Source: Nocardia fluminea
GTDB taxonomy: Bacteria > Actinomycetota > Actinomycetes > Mycobacteriales > Mycobacteriaceae
Assembly (NCBI RefSeq): GCF_002846365.1
Contig: NZ_PJMW01000002.1
Location: forward strand, 3,596,001-3,660,000
Direction: 5' to 3'
Length of the DNA stretch: 64,000 nt
The translations under genes and the position numbers were made by a program. The notes beneath the pieces were generated by a model. The model saw only the letters and a program-made list of their open reading frames with translations, ran no database searches and was not told the DNA's origin. Numbering within the stretch: the stretch's first letter is position 1; each line of letters begins with the position of its first letter. Below, piece after piece: positions 30,781 to 39,606 of this stretch.

Positions 30781-31777
30781 TTGCTGCGGACGAATCGTCT
30801 TACCTCGGTGGAGTTCTGCGCAGGTGCGGGCGGACTTGCACTCGGCCTGGAACAAGCCGGATTCGACCCTGCACTCCTGCTCGACAACCGTGACGTGGCA
30901 TGCGAAACCCTGCGAGCAAACCGTCCTGGCTGGAATGTCCTACACAAGGATCTTCTCCGCTTCGAACCCAGATTCGAACTACCGGGACACCACGAAATCG
31001 ACGTTATCGCCGCAGGACTTCCCCGGGTGAAGTCGGCGGCCACAGCGTCGCGACCCAGAGGTAGCAGCTGGGAGCTGGAACTCTTCGAGACGACGGCACG
31101 GCTGACGGTGGAATTGCGACCGCGTGGATTGCTGATCGAGAACGTGCCCGATCTGCTGAAACGTGGCGAGTACGAGTCGAGCCGTACCCGCGTTGCCAAG
31201 AATCTCGAGGATGCCGGCTACGAATGCTGTTGGTTGCTGGTCGATGCGTGCGAATTCGGCGTAACCCCAGCACCGTGAGTACGCCGTGATGGTCGCCCTG
31301 CGCGACGGCGGGACCAGTACCTTCGTAGAGAATCTGCATCCCATACCGCCTGCGCCTGGTCTCACCGTAGGAGCGGTCCTGCGCGGATCGATGGGTGCGC
31401 GTGGGTGGGCGCAGGCCGCGGAATGGGCGGCCCAGGCCGACGGGATTTCGCCGACGATCGTCGGAGGTTCGTGGGATCGAGGCGGCGGCGACCTGGGCCC
31501 GCAGGGTTCTGTGCGCGCGTGGGCGAAGCTCGGCGTCAATGGTCGAGCACTTGCCGACGACGTGCCATCGGCCGAGTTCGTCTGGGATCCGTCGCGCGGC
31601 GCCGACCACATGCTGAAGCTCACCGTTGGTCAAGTGGCCGCGCTCCAGGGATTTCCGCCGCACTGGACGTTCGAGGGGCGAAAGACTGCCAGGTATCGCC
31701 AGGTCGGGAACGCAACCCCGCCGCCGTTCGCGCACGCGCTCGGCCTCGCAATGAGGTCAGCGCTGTCAGCTCGTTAA
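30781..31777 (+). pseudogene. C5-cytosine DNA methyltransferase, IS-interrupted and frameshifted
   Basis: Motif I (VEFCAGAGGLALGL), motif VI (LLIENVPDLL), motif IX/X (QGFPPHW, RQVGNATPPPFAHALG) identify a C5 methyltransferase. The frame breaks after EFGV: removing one A from GTAACCCC at 31261-31268 restores VPQHREY (motif VIII) and continues to the end at 31777. The 5' end was separated from its start by the IS3 element. In addition the motif IV region reads GLPRVKS where the catalytic Cys-containing PCQ is expected, so even the repaired protein may not methylate. About 340 residues when rebuilt. The downstream methyltransferase is intact. Confidence 0.82.
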
Positions 31778-31821
31778 CTCTCGGTTTCACCGGCCCCTCG
31801 CGCCGGCTAGGATCTCGTGTC

Positions 31822-32931
31822 ATGCCCACTGACCAACGCGAGCCGACGGTGCCACGCCGAGCGGACATGGTCGACCTCTTCGCCGGGCCGGGTGGGTTGG
31901 ACGTTGCCGCGCGTTGGTTGGGTCTTGATGTCTACGGCTTCGAGTGGGACCGCAATGCTTGCGCGACCAGGGGTGCCGCCGGACTCAACGATCATCCGCA
32001 CGATGTACGGCACTTCGGCCCGAAGGATGTGCCGGGCGCGTGGATTCTCGCGGGCGGGCCGCCTTGCCAAACCTTTACCGTTGCGGGTTCCGGAGCAGGC
32101 CGCAAAGCGCTCGATGAAGTCTTGGGCTTCGTTGACCGCATGGGTGCCAATGGCAACGTATCGGAAGATCTTGCCGGGCTCGAGGACGAGCGGACCGGCC
32201 TCGTGCTCGAGCCGCTGCGGTGGGCCCTTGAGGCGAACGATCGCGGCGTGCCATACAAAGTCATTGTGCTGGAACAGGTTCCGGCAGTTCTGCCCATTTG
32301 GGAGAGGATGGGCGCCGTCTTGGAGGGCATCGACTATCAGGTCACCGCCGAAGTTCTCCGAACAGAGCAGTTTGGCGTACCGCAGACGCGCCGCCGCGCC
32401 ATCTTGATAGCGAGACTGAGAAGCGAACCAGAACTTCCGACACCGACTCATCGCCCGTACCGCAAGGGCGTCGACCGAGCGCATGGCAACGCGCAGCTTC
32501 TGCCCTGGGAGACGATGGGGGCCGCTCTGAATCGTGGATACGATTTTCAGGTCATCTCGAACTACGGCACCGGAGGTGACCCGAAGTTGCGTGGCCGGCG
32601 CAATTCGCGGCAACCGTCGGCGACGATCACGGGGAAGGTCTCGCGAAACCAGATCATCGACAGCACCGGGTTTCCCCGCCCACGATTCAGCCCTGGTGAG
32701 GCTGGTCGCCTCCAGACATTCCCGCTCGACTACCCCTGGTCGGGCGGCGATATCGCGCAGCAGATCGGCAACGCTATCCCGCCGGTGTTGGCTTTGCATG
32801 TGCTCTCGGCTGCGTTGGGTAGTCAGGTGAGCCACGAGGATGCAACCAAGGTCGTCGATCGTCCCTGGCGCGACACCCGAGACTCTGCTCCGCTCAACCA
32901 CTTGCAGGACATGAGCCACCTCCTCACCTGA
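31822..32931 (+). CDS. C5-cytosine DNA methyltransferase (DrmMII-like)
   Basis: 369 residues, all key motifs present: I (MVDLFAGPGGLDVAARWLG), IV with catalytic Cys (LAGGPPCQTFTVAG, about residue 80), VI (VLEQVP), VIII (EQFGVPQTRRRA), IX (LQTFPLDYPW) and X (QQIGNAIPPVLALHV). It should methylate cytosine C5 in a specific site, marking self DNA. It precedes the helicase/DrmAB operon by 225 bp on the same strand, as class 2 DISARM systems pair a C5 methyltransferase with DrmAB. ATG 31822 chosen as it places motif I near residue 19. Target sequence unknown. Confidence 0.88.
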   Translation: MPTDQREPTVPRRADMVDLFAGPGGLDVAARWLGLDVYGFEWDRNACATRGAAGLNDHPHDVRHFGPKDVPGAWILAGGPPCQTFTVAGSGAGRKALDEVLGFVDRMGANGNVSEDLAGLEDERTGLVLEPLRWALEANDRGVPYKVIVLEQVPAVLPIWERMGAVLEGIDYQVTAEVLRTEQFGVPQTRRRAILIARLRSEPELPTPTHRPYRKGVDRAHGNAQLLPWETMGAALNRGYDFQVISNYGTGGDPKLRGRRNSRQPSATITGKVSRNQIIDSTGFPRPRFSPGEAGRLQTFPLDYPWSGGDIAQQIGNAIPPVLALHVLSAALGSQVSHEDATKVVDRPWRDTRDSAPLNHLQDMSHLLT

Positions 32932-32984
32932 CCTGTAGCGAAGCTGTGCTGCCGGCCGATAGCCCACATCGACCAGGTAACAAC

Positions 32985-33016
32985 TTTCGCTCCCGTTCGG
33001 AATGTTCGGAGCGAAA
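32985..33016. promoter_or_regulatory. Inverted repeat upstream of the defence operon
   Basis: TTTCGCTCC and GGAGCGAAA are a perfect 9-bp inverted repeat with a 14-base spacer, lying 54 bp after the methyltransferase stop. A further CCCGTTCGG/CCGAACGGG pair overlaps and follows it. It may be an operator or a terminator; there is no T-run. Confidence 0.45.
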
Positions 33017-33094
33017 TCGATACTGTTACCCCGAACGGGGGAGTGAAACCTCCCATCGTCGACTAAGGGGTTAGCGCGCAGGTGGGAGCATTCG

Positions 33095-33160
33095 ATGAGT
33101 GATCTGATTGATAGGCAGCACGAGGTGCTCAAGCTCCACGACGCCCGGAGGACCCGGTGA
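33095..33160 (+). CDS. 21-residue upstream ORF coupled to the GHKL-helicase gene
   Basis: A frame from ATG 33095 with GGTGGGAG upstream encodes 21 residues (MSDLIDRQHEVLKLHDARR...). Its TGA overlaps the GTG start of the large gene. It may serve translational coupling or be a small remnant; no homology can be claimed. Confidence 0.35.
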   Translation: MSDLIDRQHEVLKLHDARRTR

Positions 33161-36100
33161 ACACCGCACAGTGGTCCCGCCAGGACCCGAGCCTTGTCAA
33201 CCTGGTCAACAAGTATCACACCACTTGCATCGAGGTGTATCGGAAAGACCCGGACCGGATTGCCGAGGACGCCGGTAAGGAACGTGGTATTGCGGAAGGC
33301 GGCTACGGTCGCAAACAGATCCAGGAGTTGGTTCAGAACGCAGCCGATGCGCTCCCCGACGCGGGAGGTCGGATCGAGGTTGTTCTCACCTGCGATACCT
33401 TGTACGTAGCCAACGAGGGACACCCGTTCGTCGACACAGGTGTGCGTGCACTCCTGTACACCCATCTCTCGAACAAGACGGGCGGTGAGATCGGCCGCTT
33501 CGGGCTTGGATTCAAGTCCATCAGCGGGATTTCTGACGGACCCCAGATCTTCAGCCAGTCAGTCTCCTTCGAATTCAGCCGCGCCGAGTCGGCGAAGCAG
33601 TTGGCGGTCGAGACGGGGCGCCACTTCGATCCCGCAGAGGTTCCATCGCTCCGTGTTGCCTGGGTGCTCGAACCGACTATCGAATTCGCGAGCGACTCGA
33701 TTCTCAAGGAGCTTTCGTTCTGGGCAGCCACCATCGTGAAGGTTCCGCTCAAGGACGGTGCGGCCAGTCAGCTCTCCGAGGAGATCTCGGAGTTCGACCC
33801 TTCGTTCAATCTCTTTGCACCTCGCGTCAAACAACTCCGCCTCCGCGATGAGCTCGGCGCCGCTGATCGGACGATCTCAACGAGACGAACTGGAAAGCGG
33901 GTGGTTCTGACTACCGACGAGGGTGAGCAGACCTGGTTGGTCGTCTCGAAGCTCCACCATCCGTCGCCAGAGGCTCTTGAGTCTGCCGGTTACGCGGCAC
34001 GCCGCGATGCTGTCCCCGTTTCCTGGGCGGTCCCCGCGACTGGTGCCACCGGTGTGGGTCGACTGTTTGCGTACTTTCCGGTCGATTCAAAGGTCACGCT
34101 GAGTGGGCGGCTCAACGCCCCGTGGAAACTCTCCGACGACCGCATCAACGTCATCGAATGCCGTTTCAACTACGAGATTCTGACCGAGGTCGTGCCTGAA
34201 CTTGTCGACGCTGCGCGGCTCGAACTCGTCCGGGAAGGAGCGTACGGACGCTACATCGACGTCCTTCCCTCCCGCGATCGGGAGCGCAGGAGCTGGGCGG
34301 ATTCCGTACTGAATGAACCTGTGATGCAACGTCTTCGGGAAACTCGGTCGATCCCCACCCTCGACGGCGAGCTACGTTCCCCCTCGTCGATCCAGATGAT
34401 CCCCGAACCTGCGATGGGTTGGGTCGAACCTTGGATGTCCGTGGCTAGCCAACGCGACGTCTGGGTCCACCCCGACTGCCTCACACGAGAGCGCCGCGCC
34501 AAGGTCAGACGTTTGACGGAGGAGGACCCGCGCGCCGAGGGCAGAGTCCTGGATTGGCTCCACGCGGCAGTTGCCGACAAGAGCCCGAGAAGTTCCTCTG
34601 TCGCCATCGAAATCGCAGCTCAGATGCCTACACAAGTGGATGCGAAGTTCCGCGACAACGTCGCTCGTGATGTACGAGACTCTCGAATTGTCCTCCTCGA
34701 GAACGGAGAGCTCCAGCATCCGCTGCCAGGACGATGCTTCATCCGGTCCGACGCCGCCCAAAAGGGGTCAGCGTTTATCAACAAAGACGTCACGGCACGC
34801 CCGTCAACCCTCTCCGCGTTGGAATCGCTGGGGATCGCCACGTTCGATGACGGCGGTGAGATGCTCCAGCTCCTCACAGACCTCAGAACGAAGGCCGATG
34901 TCGATTTCGATGCCCTGTGGACTGCGATGCGCGGTTCCGGCGGTGACGCGGTTGCGGAGGGCTTCGAACGGATCCTCGAGGGACAGGCACACCGGCTGGT
35001 CAAGGTGCGCAACGGGAGGGGTGCCTGGGTCTATCCCGAGAATATGTATATCCCCGAGGATCTCCTGGAAGAGCGGAAGAGCGACGCCAAGTTTCTAGTG
35101 GATCGGTCATATCACGCATCCGACGCTGAAATCCTGGGCTTGCTCGGCGTTTACACTGCTCCGAAGCGGAGGTCTCTGGACGATGCCGTGCGGAACGAGG
35201 AGTGGTTCACGACGTATTGGAAGACTGCAAGCGACATCATCGCAAAGGAGATGTGTCTCGGCCCCCGCCAGCGGGAAGATCTTCGAATTACCTCGCACCG
35301 TTCTGTTCTGGGCCCGCTCCAATGTCTGCCTGCGCTCTCGGAAACCAACCGCACCGCACTGACATGTGAGGTTCTGCGGACCCTCGAGGACCCGCTGATC
35401 CGTGTGGGCCATCCCTCGGTAAACAAGCAGGGCCGTTTCATCGCGCCGGAACTGTGGTGGGTGCGTGAGCAAGGGCTCCTTCCGACTGTTCTCGGTCCGG
35501 TCCCCGTCGATGAGACGTTCGCACCGGCTATTGAGGAGGAGCACCCTGAGGTCAAGGGTCTTCTCCCTGTTCTATCGGGTGTTGAGATCGGTGACGACGT
35601 CGCCGAACGCCTTCAACTGCTCACTGATCTCGAGAGTCTCACAAATGAGCGCTTCGAGTGGATCGTCGGCAAGCATGTCGAGCGAAAAGACAAATCGATG
35701 GTCGGCCGTGCGTACGCATGGTGGGCATATCTGAAACCCGACTCCGCACCTGAACTGCTGTGGTGCTCCGGCCCAGAGGGGTGGGTCCAACTGCCTGCAG
35801 GTGAGGTTGCTGTGGCCACCACAGCTGAGAACCTCCGTGAGTTTTCAACATTCGGAATTCCATGTCTTCAGGTAGACACTCCTGAGGATGCAGTGATCCT
35901 CCGGGCAAACTGGGGGTGCCTTGACCACGACCTGCCCGTCACCTATTCGTACGAATCGAGTGCGGAGCCTTCTGGCCTCACTGAACTCTTCGATGTCTTT
36001 CGCGAGGACGACCTCGACATCGATCCGGATGACCTCGTCGTGCAGAAGTGCCTGTCCCTGAACAAGGTTGCCGCCATCGCAGGCCGTCCCGAGGTTCGCA

Positions 36101-37866
36101 TCGATGTCGCATGGGGGCGAGATGGCGACATGCTCCTGGTCACCGGCACGAACGACCGCGAGATCCTGAAACAGTCACTCTCGAGTCTCGAGCTCGATGA
36201 TTCCGACGAGGCAGTCGACGCCCGGCTGATGAACCTCGCGGAACGCAAGAACAACAAGAAGCTTTTGAAGGTCCGCAATGCGCCGAACGATGCGGCGCGA
36301 CTCCTCGAGTTCGCAGGCGAAGAACGACTGCGGGCACTGATCCCTGCGGATGCGCTCAACTACCTCGAGCGAAACGGCGAGGTATCACCCCATGGTGTCG
36401 CACTAGCTCAGTTGTGTATCGACATGCTGGGCCCAAAAGCCCTAGAGCGTGCGTGCAGGGTCGACCCGGCGGGCCTTCCCATCAGTCCTCCGCCCCGTTG
36501 GTCCGGCTCACACACCACCCGAAACTGGGTGCGGGAACGCGGTTTCAGCGAGGAATGGGCGGGGAAGAAGGCTCCCCTGCGAAACAAGCCAACTGAGTAT
36601 ATCGACGGACCAGCCGTCCTGTCCGAGCTGCACGACTACCAAGACACGGTGTCCAAGCGACTCCGCTCATTGATCCGCGGCACGGACGGCAGCCCTCGTC
36701 GCGGAATCATCTCCCTCCCCACCGGTGCAGGTAAGACTCGCGTGGCTGTTCAGACAGTGATCGAGGCCATCGCTGCCGACGACTTCGGGCCCAATGGCGA
36801 GGTGCGCGGACCCATCCTGTGGATTGCAGACGGGGAAGAACTCTGCGAGCAGGCCATCGACACATGGTCCTTCCTCTGGAGGGCAAAGGGCCGCAACGAC
36901 ACCCAACTCATCCTCAGTCGGTTCTGGGCCAACTACTCCGTCGAAGAGGAGCTCGGCGGCATACAGGTCGTCGTCGCGTCATGGCAGAAACTTTTGCTCA
37001 GTGCACTGGGCAACAACGAGTTCGACTGGCTTGCGGACAGTGCCCTTGTCATCATCGACGAAGCGCATGGAGCGACGACACCGTCTTACACAAAGATTCT
37101 CAACTGGGCAGGACGGGGACTTCACGAGCGCACATTACCGCTCGTCGGACTGACCGCCACGCCATTTCGTGGGCGAGACGACAGTGCTGAAACACAGCGA
37201 CTTCTCAACCGATTCGACAACAACCTTCTCGACGAGGGTGTCTTCGGCGACGACGTACCGCAGCGTCGACTTCAGCGTGACCGAGTACTCGCACGCGCAC
37301 AGCTTGAGATTCTGCACGGTGTCAACATCGACCTGAGCCCCGCTGAGTTCGAAGATTTCAGGGAGAAATACTGGCTGCCCAAAGATGCGGAACGCAGACT
37401 TGGTCAGAACGAAGAGCGTACGCGTAAAATCGTGAGATCTATTATCGGCAAGCCAAAGGAATGGGCTATTGTCGTCTTCGCAGCATCCGTTGAGAACGCT
37501 CAGACCCTTGCTACTCTCCTGACGTTGCAAGGCCGACCGGCGGCATCGATCGACCAGGACACCAGCGCAGACGATCGACGGAACACGATTGAGCGGTTCA
37601 AGAACGGTGATCTCAAGGTCCTGACGAATTACAACGTCCTCTCCCAGGGCTTCGACGCTCCCAAGACACGTGCTGTCTACATCACCCGCCCAACTTCGAG
37701 TAAGGCGCGGTACCTCCAGATGGTCGGTCGCGGAATGCGCGGCCCGAAGAACGGCGGCAGCAAGGATGTGCTCGTCGTCAACGTTCTCGACAACATCATC
37801 GAGTTCGGCGACAGCATCGCCTACGAGTCGTTCGAACGCGATGTGATCAACTCCGAAGAGGACTGA
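33157..37866 (+). CDS. GHKL ATPase-SF2 helicase fusion of the DISARM-like operon
   Basis: 1569 residues. The first 150 residues form a sacsin/Hsp90-like GHKL ATPase: N-box ELVQNAADAL (about 57-66), YVANEGHPF and G2-box GRFGLGFKSISG. A long middle region (about 350-1130) is unrecognised. The C-terminus is an SF2 helicase: Walker A SLPTGAGKTR (about 1187), DEAH box VIIDEAHGA (about 1298), TATPFRGR, and motif VI QMVGRGMRG (about 1521). GTG 33157. Followed 6 bp later by a UvrD gene and then DrmA and DrmB, so it is part of the defence operon. Role, probably ATP-driven sensing or DNA translocation on invading DNA, is inferred. Confidence 0.82.
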   Translation: MNTAQWSRQDPSLVNLVNKYHTTCIEVYRKDPDRIAEDAGKERGIAEGGYGRKQIQELVQNAADALPDAGGRIEVVLTCDTLYVANEGHPFVDTGVRALLYTHLSNKTGGEIGRFGLGFKSISGISDGPQIFSQSVSFEFSRAESAKQLAVETGRHFDPAEVPSLRVAWVLEPTIEFASDSILKELSFWAATIVKVPLKDGAASQLSEEISEFDPSFNLFAPRVKQLRLRDELGAADRTISTRRTGKRVVLTTDEGEQTWLVVSKLHHPSPEALESAGYAARRDAVPVSWAVPATGATGVGRLFAYFPVDSKVTLSGRLNAPWKLSDDRINVIECRFNYEILTEVVPELVDAARLELVREGAYGRYIDVLPSRDRERRSWADSVLNEPVMQRLRETRSIPTLDGELRSPSSIQMIPEPAMGWVEPWMSVASQRDVWVHPDCLTRERRAKVRRLTEEDPRAEGRVLDWLHAAVADKSPRSSSVAIEIAAQMPTQVDAKFRDNVARDVRDSRIVLLENGELQHPLPGRCFIRSDAAQKGSAFINKDVTARPSTLSALESLGIATFDDGGEMLQLLTDLRTKADVDFDALWTAMRGSGGDAVAEGFERILEGQAHRLVKVRNGRGAWVYPENMYIPEDLLEERKSDAKFLVDRSYHASDAEILGLLGVYTAPKRRSLDDAVRNEEWFTTYWKTASDIIAKEMCLGPRQREDLRITSHRSVLGPLQCLPALSETNRTALTCEVLRTLEDPLIRVGHPSVNKQGRFIAPELWWVREQGLLPTVLGPVPVDETFAPAIEEEHPEVKGLLPVLSGVEIGDDVAERLQLLTDLESLTNERFEWIVGKHVERKDKSMVGRAYAWWAYLKPDSAPELLWCSGPEGWVQLPAGEVAVATTAENLREFSTFGIPCLQVDTPEDAVILRANWGCLDHDLPVTYSYESSAEPSGLTELFDVFREDDLDIDPDDLVVQKCLSLNKVAAIAGRPEVRIDVAWGRDGDMLLVTGTNDREILKQSLSSLELDDSDEAVDARLMNLAERKNNKKLLKVRNAPNDAARLLEFAGEERLRALIPADALNYLERNGEVSPHGVALAQLCIDMLGPKALERACRVDPAGLPISPPPRWSGSHTTRNWVRERGFSEEWAGKKAPLRNKPTEYIDGPAVLSELHDYQDTVSKRLRSLIRGTDGSPRRGIISLPTGAGKTRVAVQTVIEAIAADDFGPNGEVRGPILWIADGEELCEQAIDTWSFLWRAKGRNDTQLILSRFWANYSVEEELGGIQVVVASWQKLLLSALGNNEFDWLADSALVIIDEAHGATTPSYTKILNWAGRGLHERTLPLVGLTATPFRGRDDSAETQRLLNRFDNNLLDEGVFGDDVPQRRLQRDRVLARAQLEILHGVNIDLSPAEFEDFREKYWLPKDAERRLGQNEERTRKIVRSIIGKPKEWAIVVFAASVENAQTLATLLTLQGRPAASIDQDTSADDRRNTIERFKNGDLKVLTNYNVLSQGFDAPKTRAVYITRPTSSKARYLQMVGRGMRGPKNGGSKDVLVVNVLDNIIEFGDSIAYESFERDVINSEED

Positions 37867-37872
37867 TACAGG

Positions 37873-39606
37873 GTGGAGTTCGATGAGTTCCAGCAACGGG
37901 TCATCTATGGGGATGCCGATGCCCGCCGCATCGTCGTTGCCGGACCCGGTGCGGGGAAGACCGCGACAAGCGTAAAACTGATCCAGAGGCTCGACTCCGA
38001 GATCAGTCCCGACTCGGACGACCAAATCATCTTCGTTTCCTTCTCCCGGGCGGCCGTTCGGGCGGCCTTCGATGCATTTGCGTCCGCAGATGACGACTAC
38101 CGGAGCGAAGTCGCAGCCATGACACTTGATTCGCTTGCTTGGCAGATCACGCACAATGAACTTGGCGAGTCCGGTTCGGCAGCAACGGATTTCGATGGAA
38201 GAATCAGGGCCGCAACTCAGCAACTACGGGATCACTACGCTGGCGAAGTCGATCATGTTGTACACCTCATCGTCGACGAAGCGCAGGACCTCTCCGCTGC
38301 CCGACGCGAACTGCTGCTGACAATCATCGACGCCCTTCCCATCGCTTCGGGCGTCACCATCTTCGGCGACCCTCTCCAATCGATCTACGATTTTCTCGAC
38401 GATGAGGAAACGGCCGGTAGCGAACTGTCGGCGTGGGATTTGCTCGTCGAGGCGCTCGCGGAGCGCTCGATCACCGAGATCTTCTACCTCGAGAACAACT
38501 ACCGAGCACAACGAAAGTCTGCACGTGACGTCGTGCGCGCTGAACGCCTCCTTCGCGGTGCGGACTCGGCGACGAGAACCGCGCTGCTCGATGAACTGGT
38601 TTCTGACCTCACCCATATGGACCTGGACGAGTTGGTCCCGAGGGCGAACGCGTGGAAGGGATCGACCGCTGTTCTTGCTCGTACCAACGCCGAGGTCATC
38701 TGGCTCTTCGACAAGCTCGGGCGCACCGAACTTCCCTGCACCTGGCTGAGTCCCGGACGAAAACGTAGCGTCGCGCCCTGGGTAGCCGAATTGTGGGAGT
38801 TCACGTCAGGAAAGCCGTTTACACGAGGCGTATTCAATGAGTTTGTCTCACAGCATGGTGCGTTGACCGAAGGTGCCTTCCGCGACCTTGTGCACGCAAC
38901 CGACGCTGGTTCGTTCATCGATTGGCGGTCGTTCGCGCGCGCACTCTCCCGCGGAATAGACCGGGTAGAGCCCTGGTTCAACGGCGACGAGGCGGACACG
39001 GTCAAGGTGTCAACGATTCACCAATCGAAGGGCCTTGAGTTCGACAACGTTGCGGTCGCAGGTCCATCGGCCATGCTCAGGCCTTCGAAAGGCACACCGG
39101 AGAACGAATTGCTGCTCGTCGCCCTGTCCCGGGGACGACAGAAAGTGGTCATTCTGAACCAGCAAGCCCCGTTCACTCGCAGACTGCCCGGCGGTGGGTT
39201 CCTCTATCAGCCGCACCCGCGGACGCAGAAGGCCACGGCCGTTGCGATCGAGCCCCATCATCTACAGTCGGAACGACCTGTCGGGGGTGAGGAAGGACAG
39301 AAAGCGTTGCGCAGCAGGGGACGTTCCAAACCACTCACTTTCGGACGGCTGTCGACCGGCGGTGCGGAGTGGCCCGCATACCGCTGTCTCATCGACGGCC
39401 ATGCTGTCGGCTCGACGACCGAAGACTTCGGACGCAGCCTTGCACACGCTATCGGCAAGTCCGGCCACACGACCGGTTGGCCTGACCTCGGCTCGGTACT
39501 CCTCGAGGGCACCGAAACCTGCTGGAACACGACCGAGGGCACATCGTTCTGGATCAAGCCACGGCCGTTGGGGTTCGCCACGGTCGTGTGGAAGAAGGAA
39601 GACTGA
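37873..39606 (+). CDS. UvrD/Rep-like SF1 helicase of the defence operon
   Basis: 577 residues. SF1A motifs in order: Q-motif FDEFQQRVI, Walker A VAGPGAGKTATS (about 23-34), VDEAQDLS (Walker B, about 135), GDPLQSIYDF (III), NNYRAQRKS (IV), STIHQSKGLEFDNV (V, about 380) and LVALSRGRQK (VI). A C-terminal tail of about 110 residues is unrecognised. GTG 37873, 6 bp after the GHKL-helicase. Its stop TGA overlaps the DrmA ATG by one base. Ordinary DISARM does not, to my knowledge, include a UvrD gene, so it may be a variant-specific component. Confidence 0.85.
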   Translation: MEFDEFQQRVIYGDADARRIVVAGPGAGKTATSVKLIQRLDSEISPDSDDQIIFVSFSRAAVRAAFDAFASADDDYRSEVAAMTLDSLAWQITHNELGESGSAATDFDGRIRAATQQLRDHYAGEVDHVVHLIVDEAQDLSAARRELLLTIIDALPIASGVTIFGDPLQSIYDFLDDEETAGSELSAWDLLVEALAERSITEIFYLENNYRAQRKSARDVVRAERLLRGADSATRTALLDELVSDLTHMDLDELVPRANAWKGSTAVLARTNAEVIWLFDKLGRTELPCTWLSPGRKRSVAPWVAELWEFTSGKPFTRGVFNEFVSQHGALTEGAFRDLVHATDAGSFIDWRSFARALSRGIDRVEPWFNGDEADTVKVSTIHQSKGLEFDNVAVAGPSAMLRPSKGTPENELLLVALSRGRQKVVILNQQAPFTRRLPGGGFLYQPHPRTQKATAVAIEPHHLQSERPVGGEEGQKALRSRGRSKPLTFGRLSTGGAEWPAYRCLIDGHAVGSTTEDFGRSLAHAIGKSGHTTGWPDLGSVLLEGTETCWNTTEGTSFWIKPRPLGFATVVWKKED

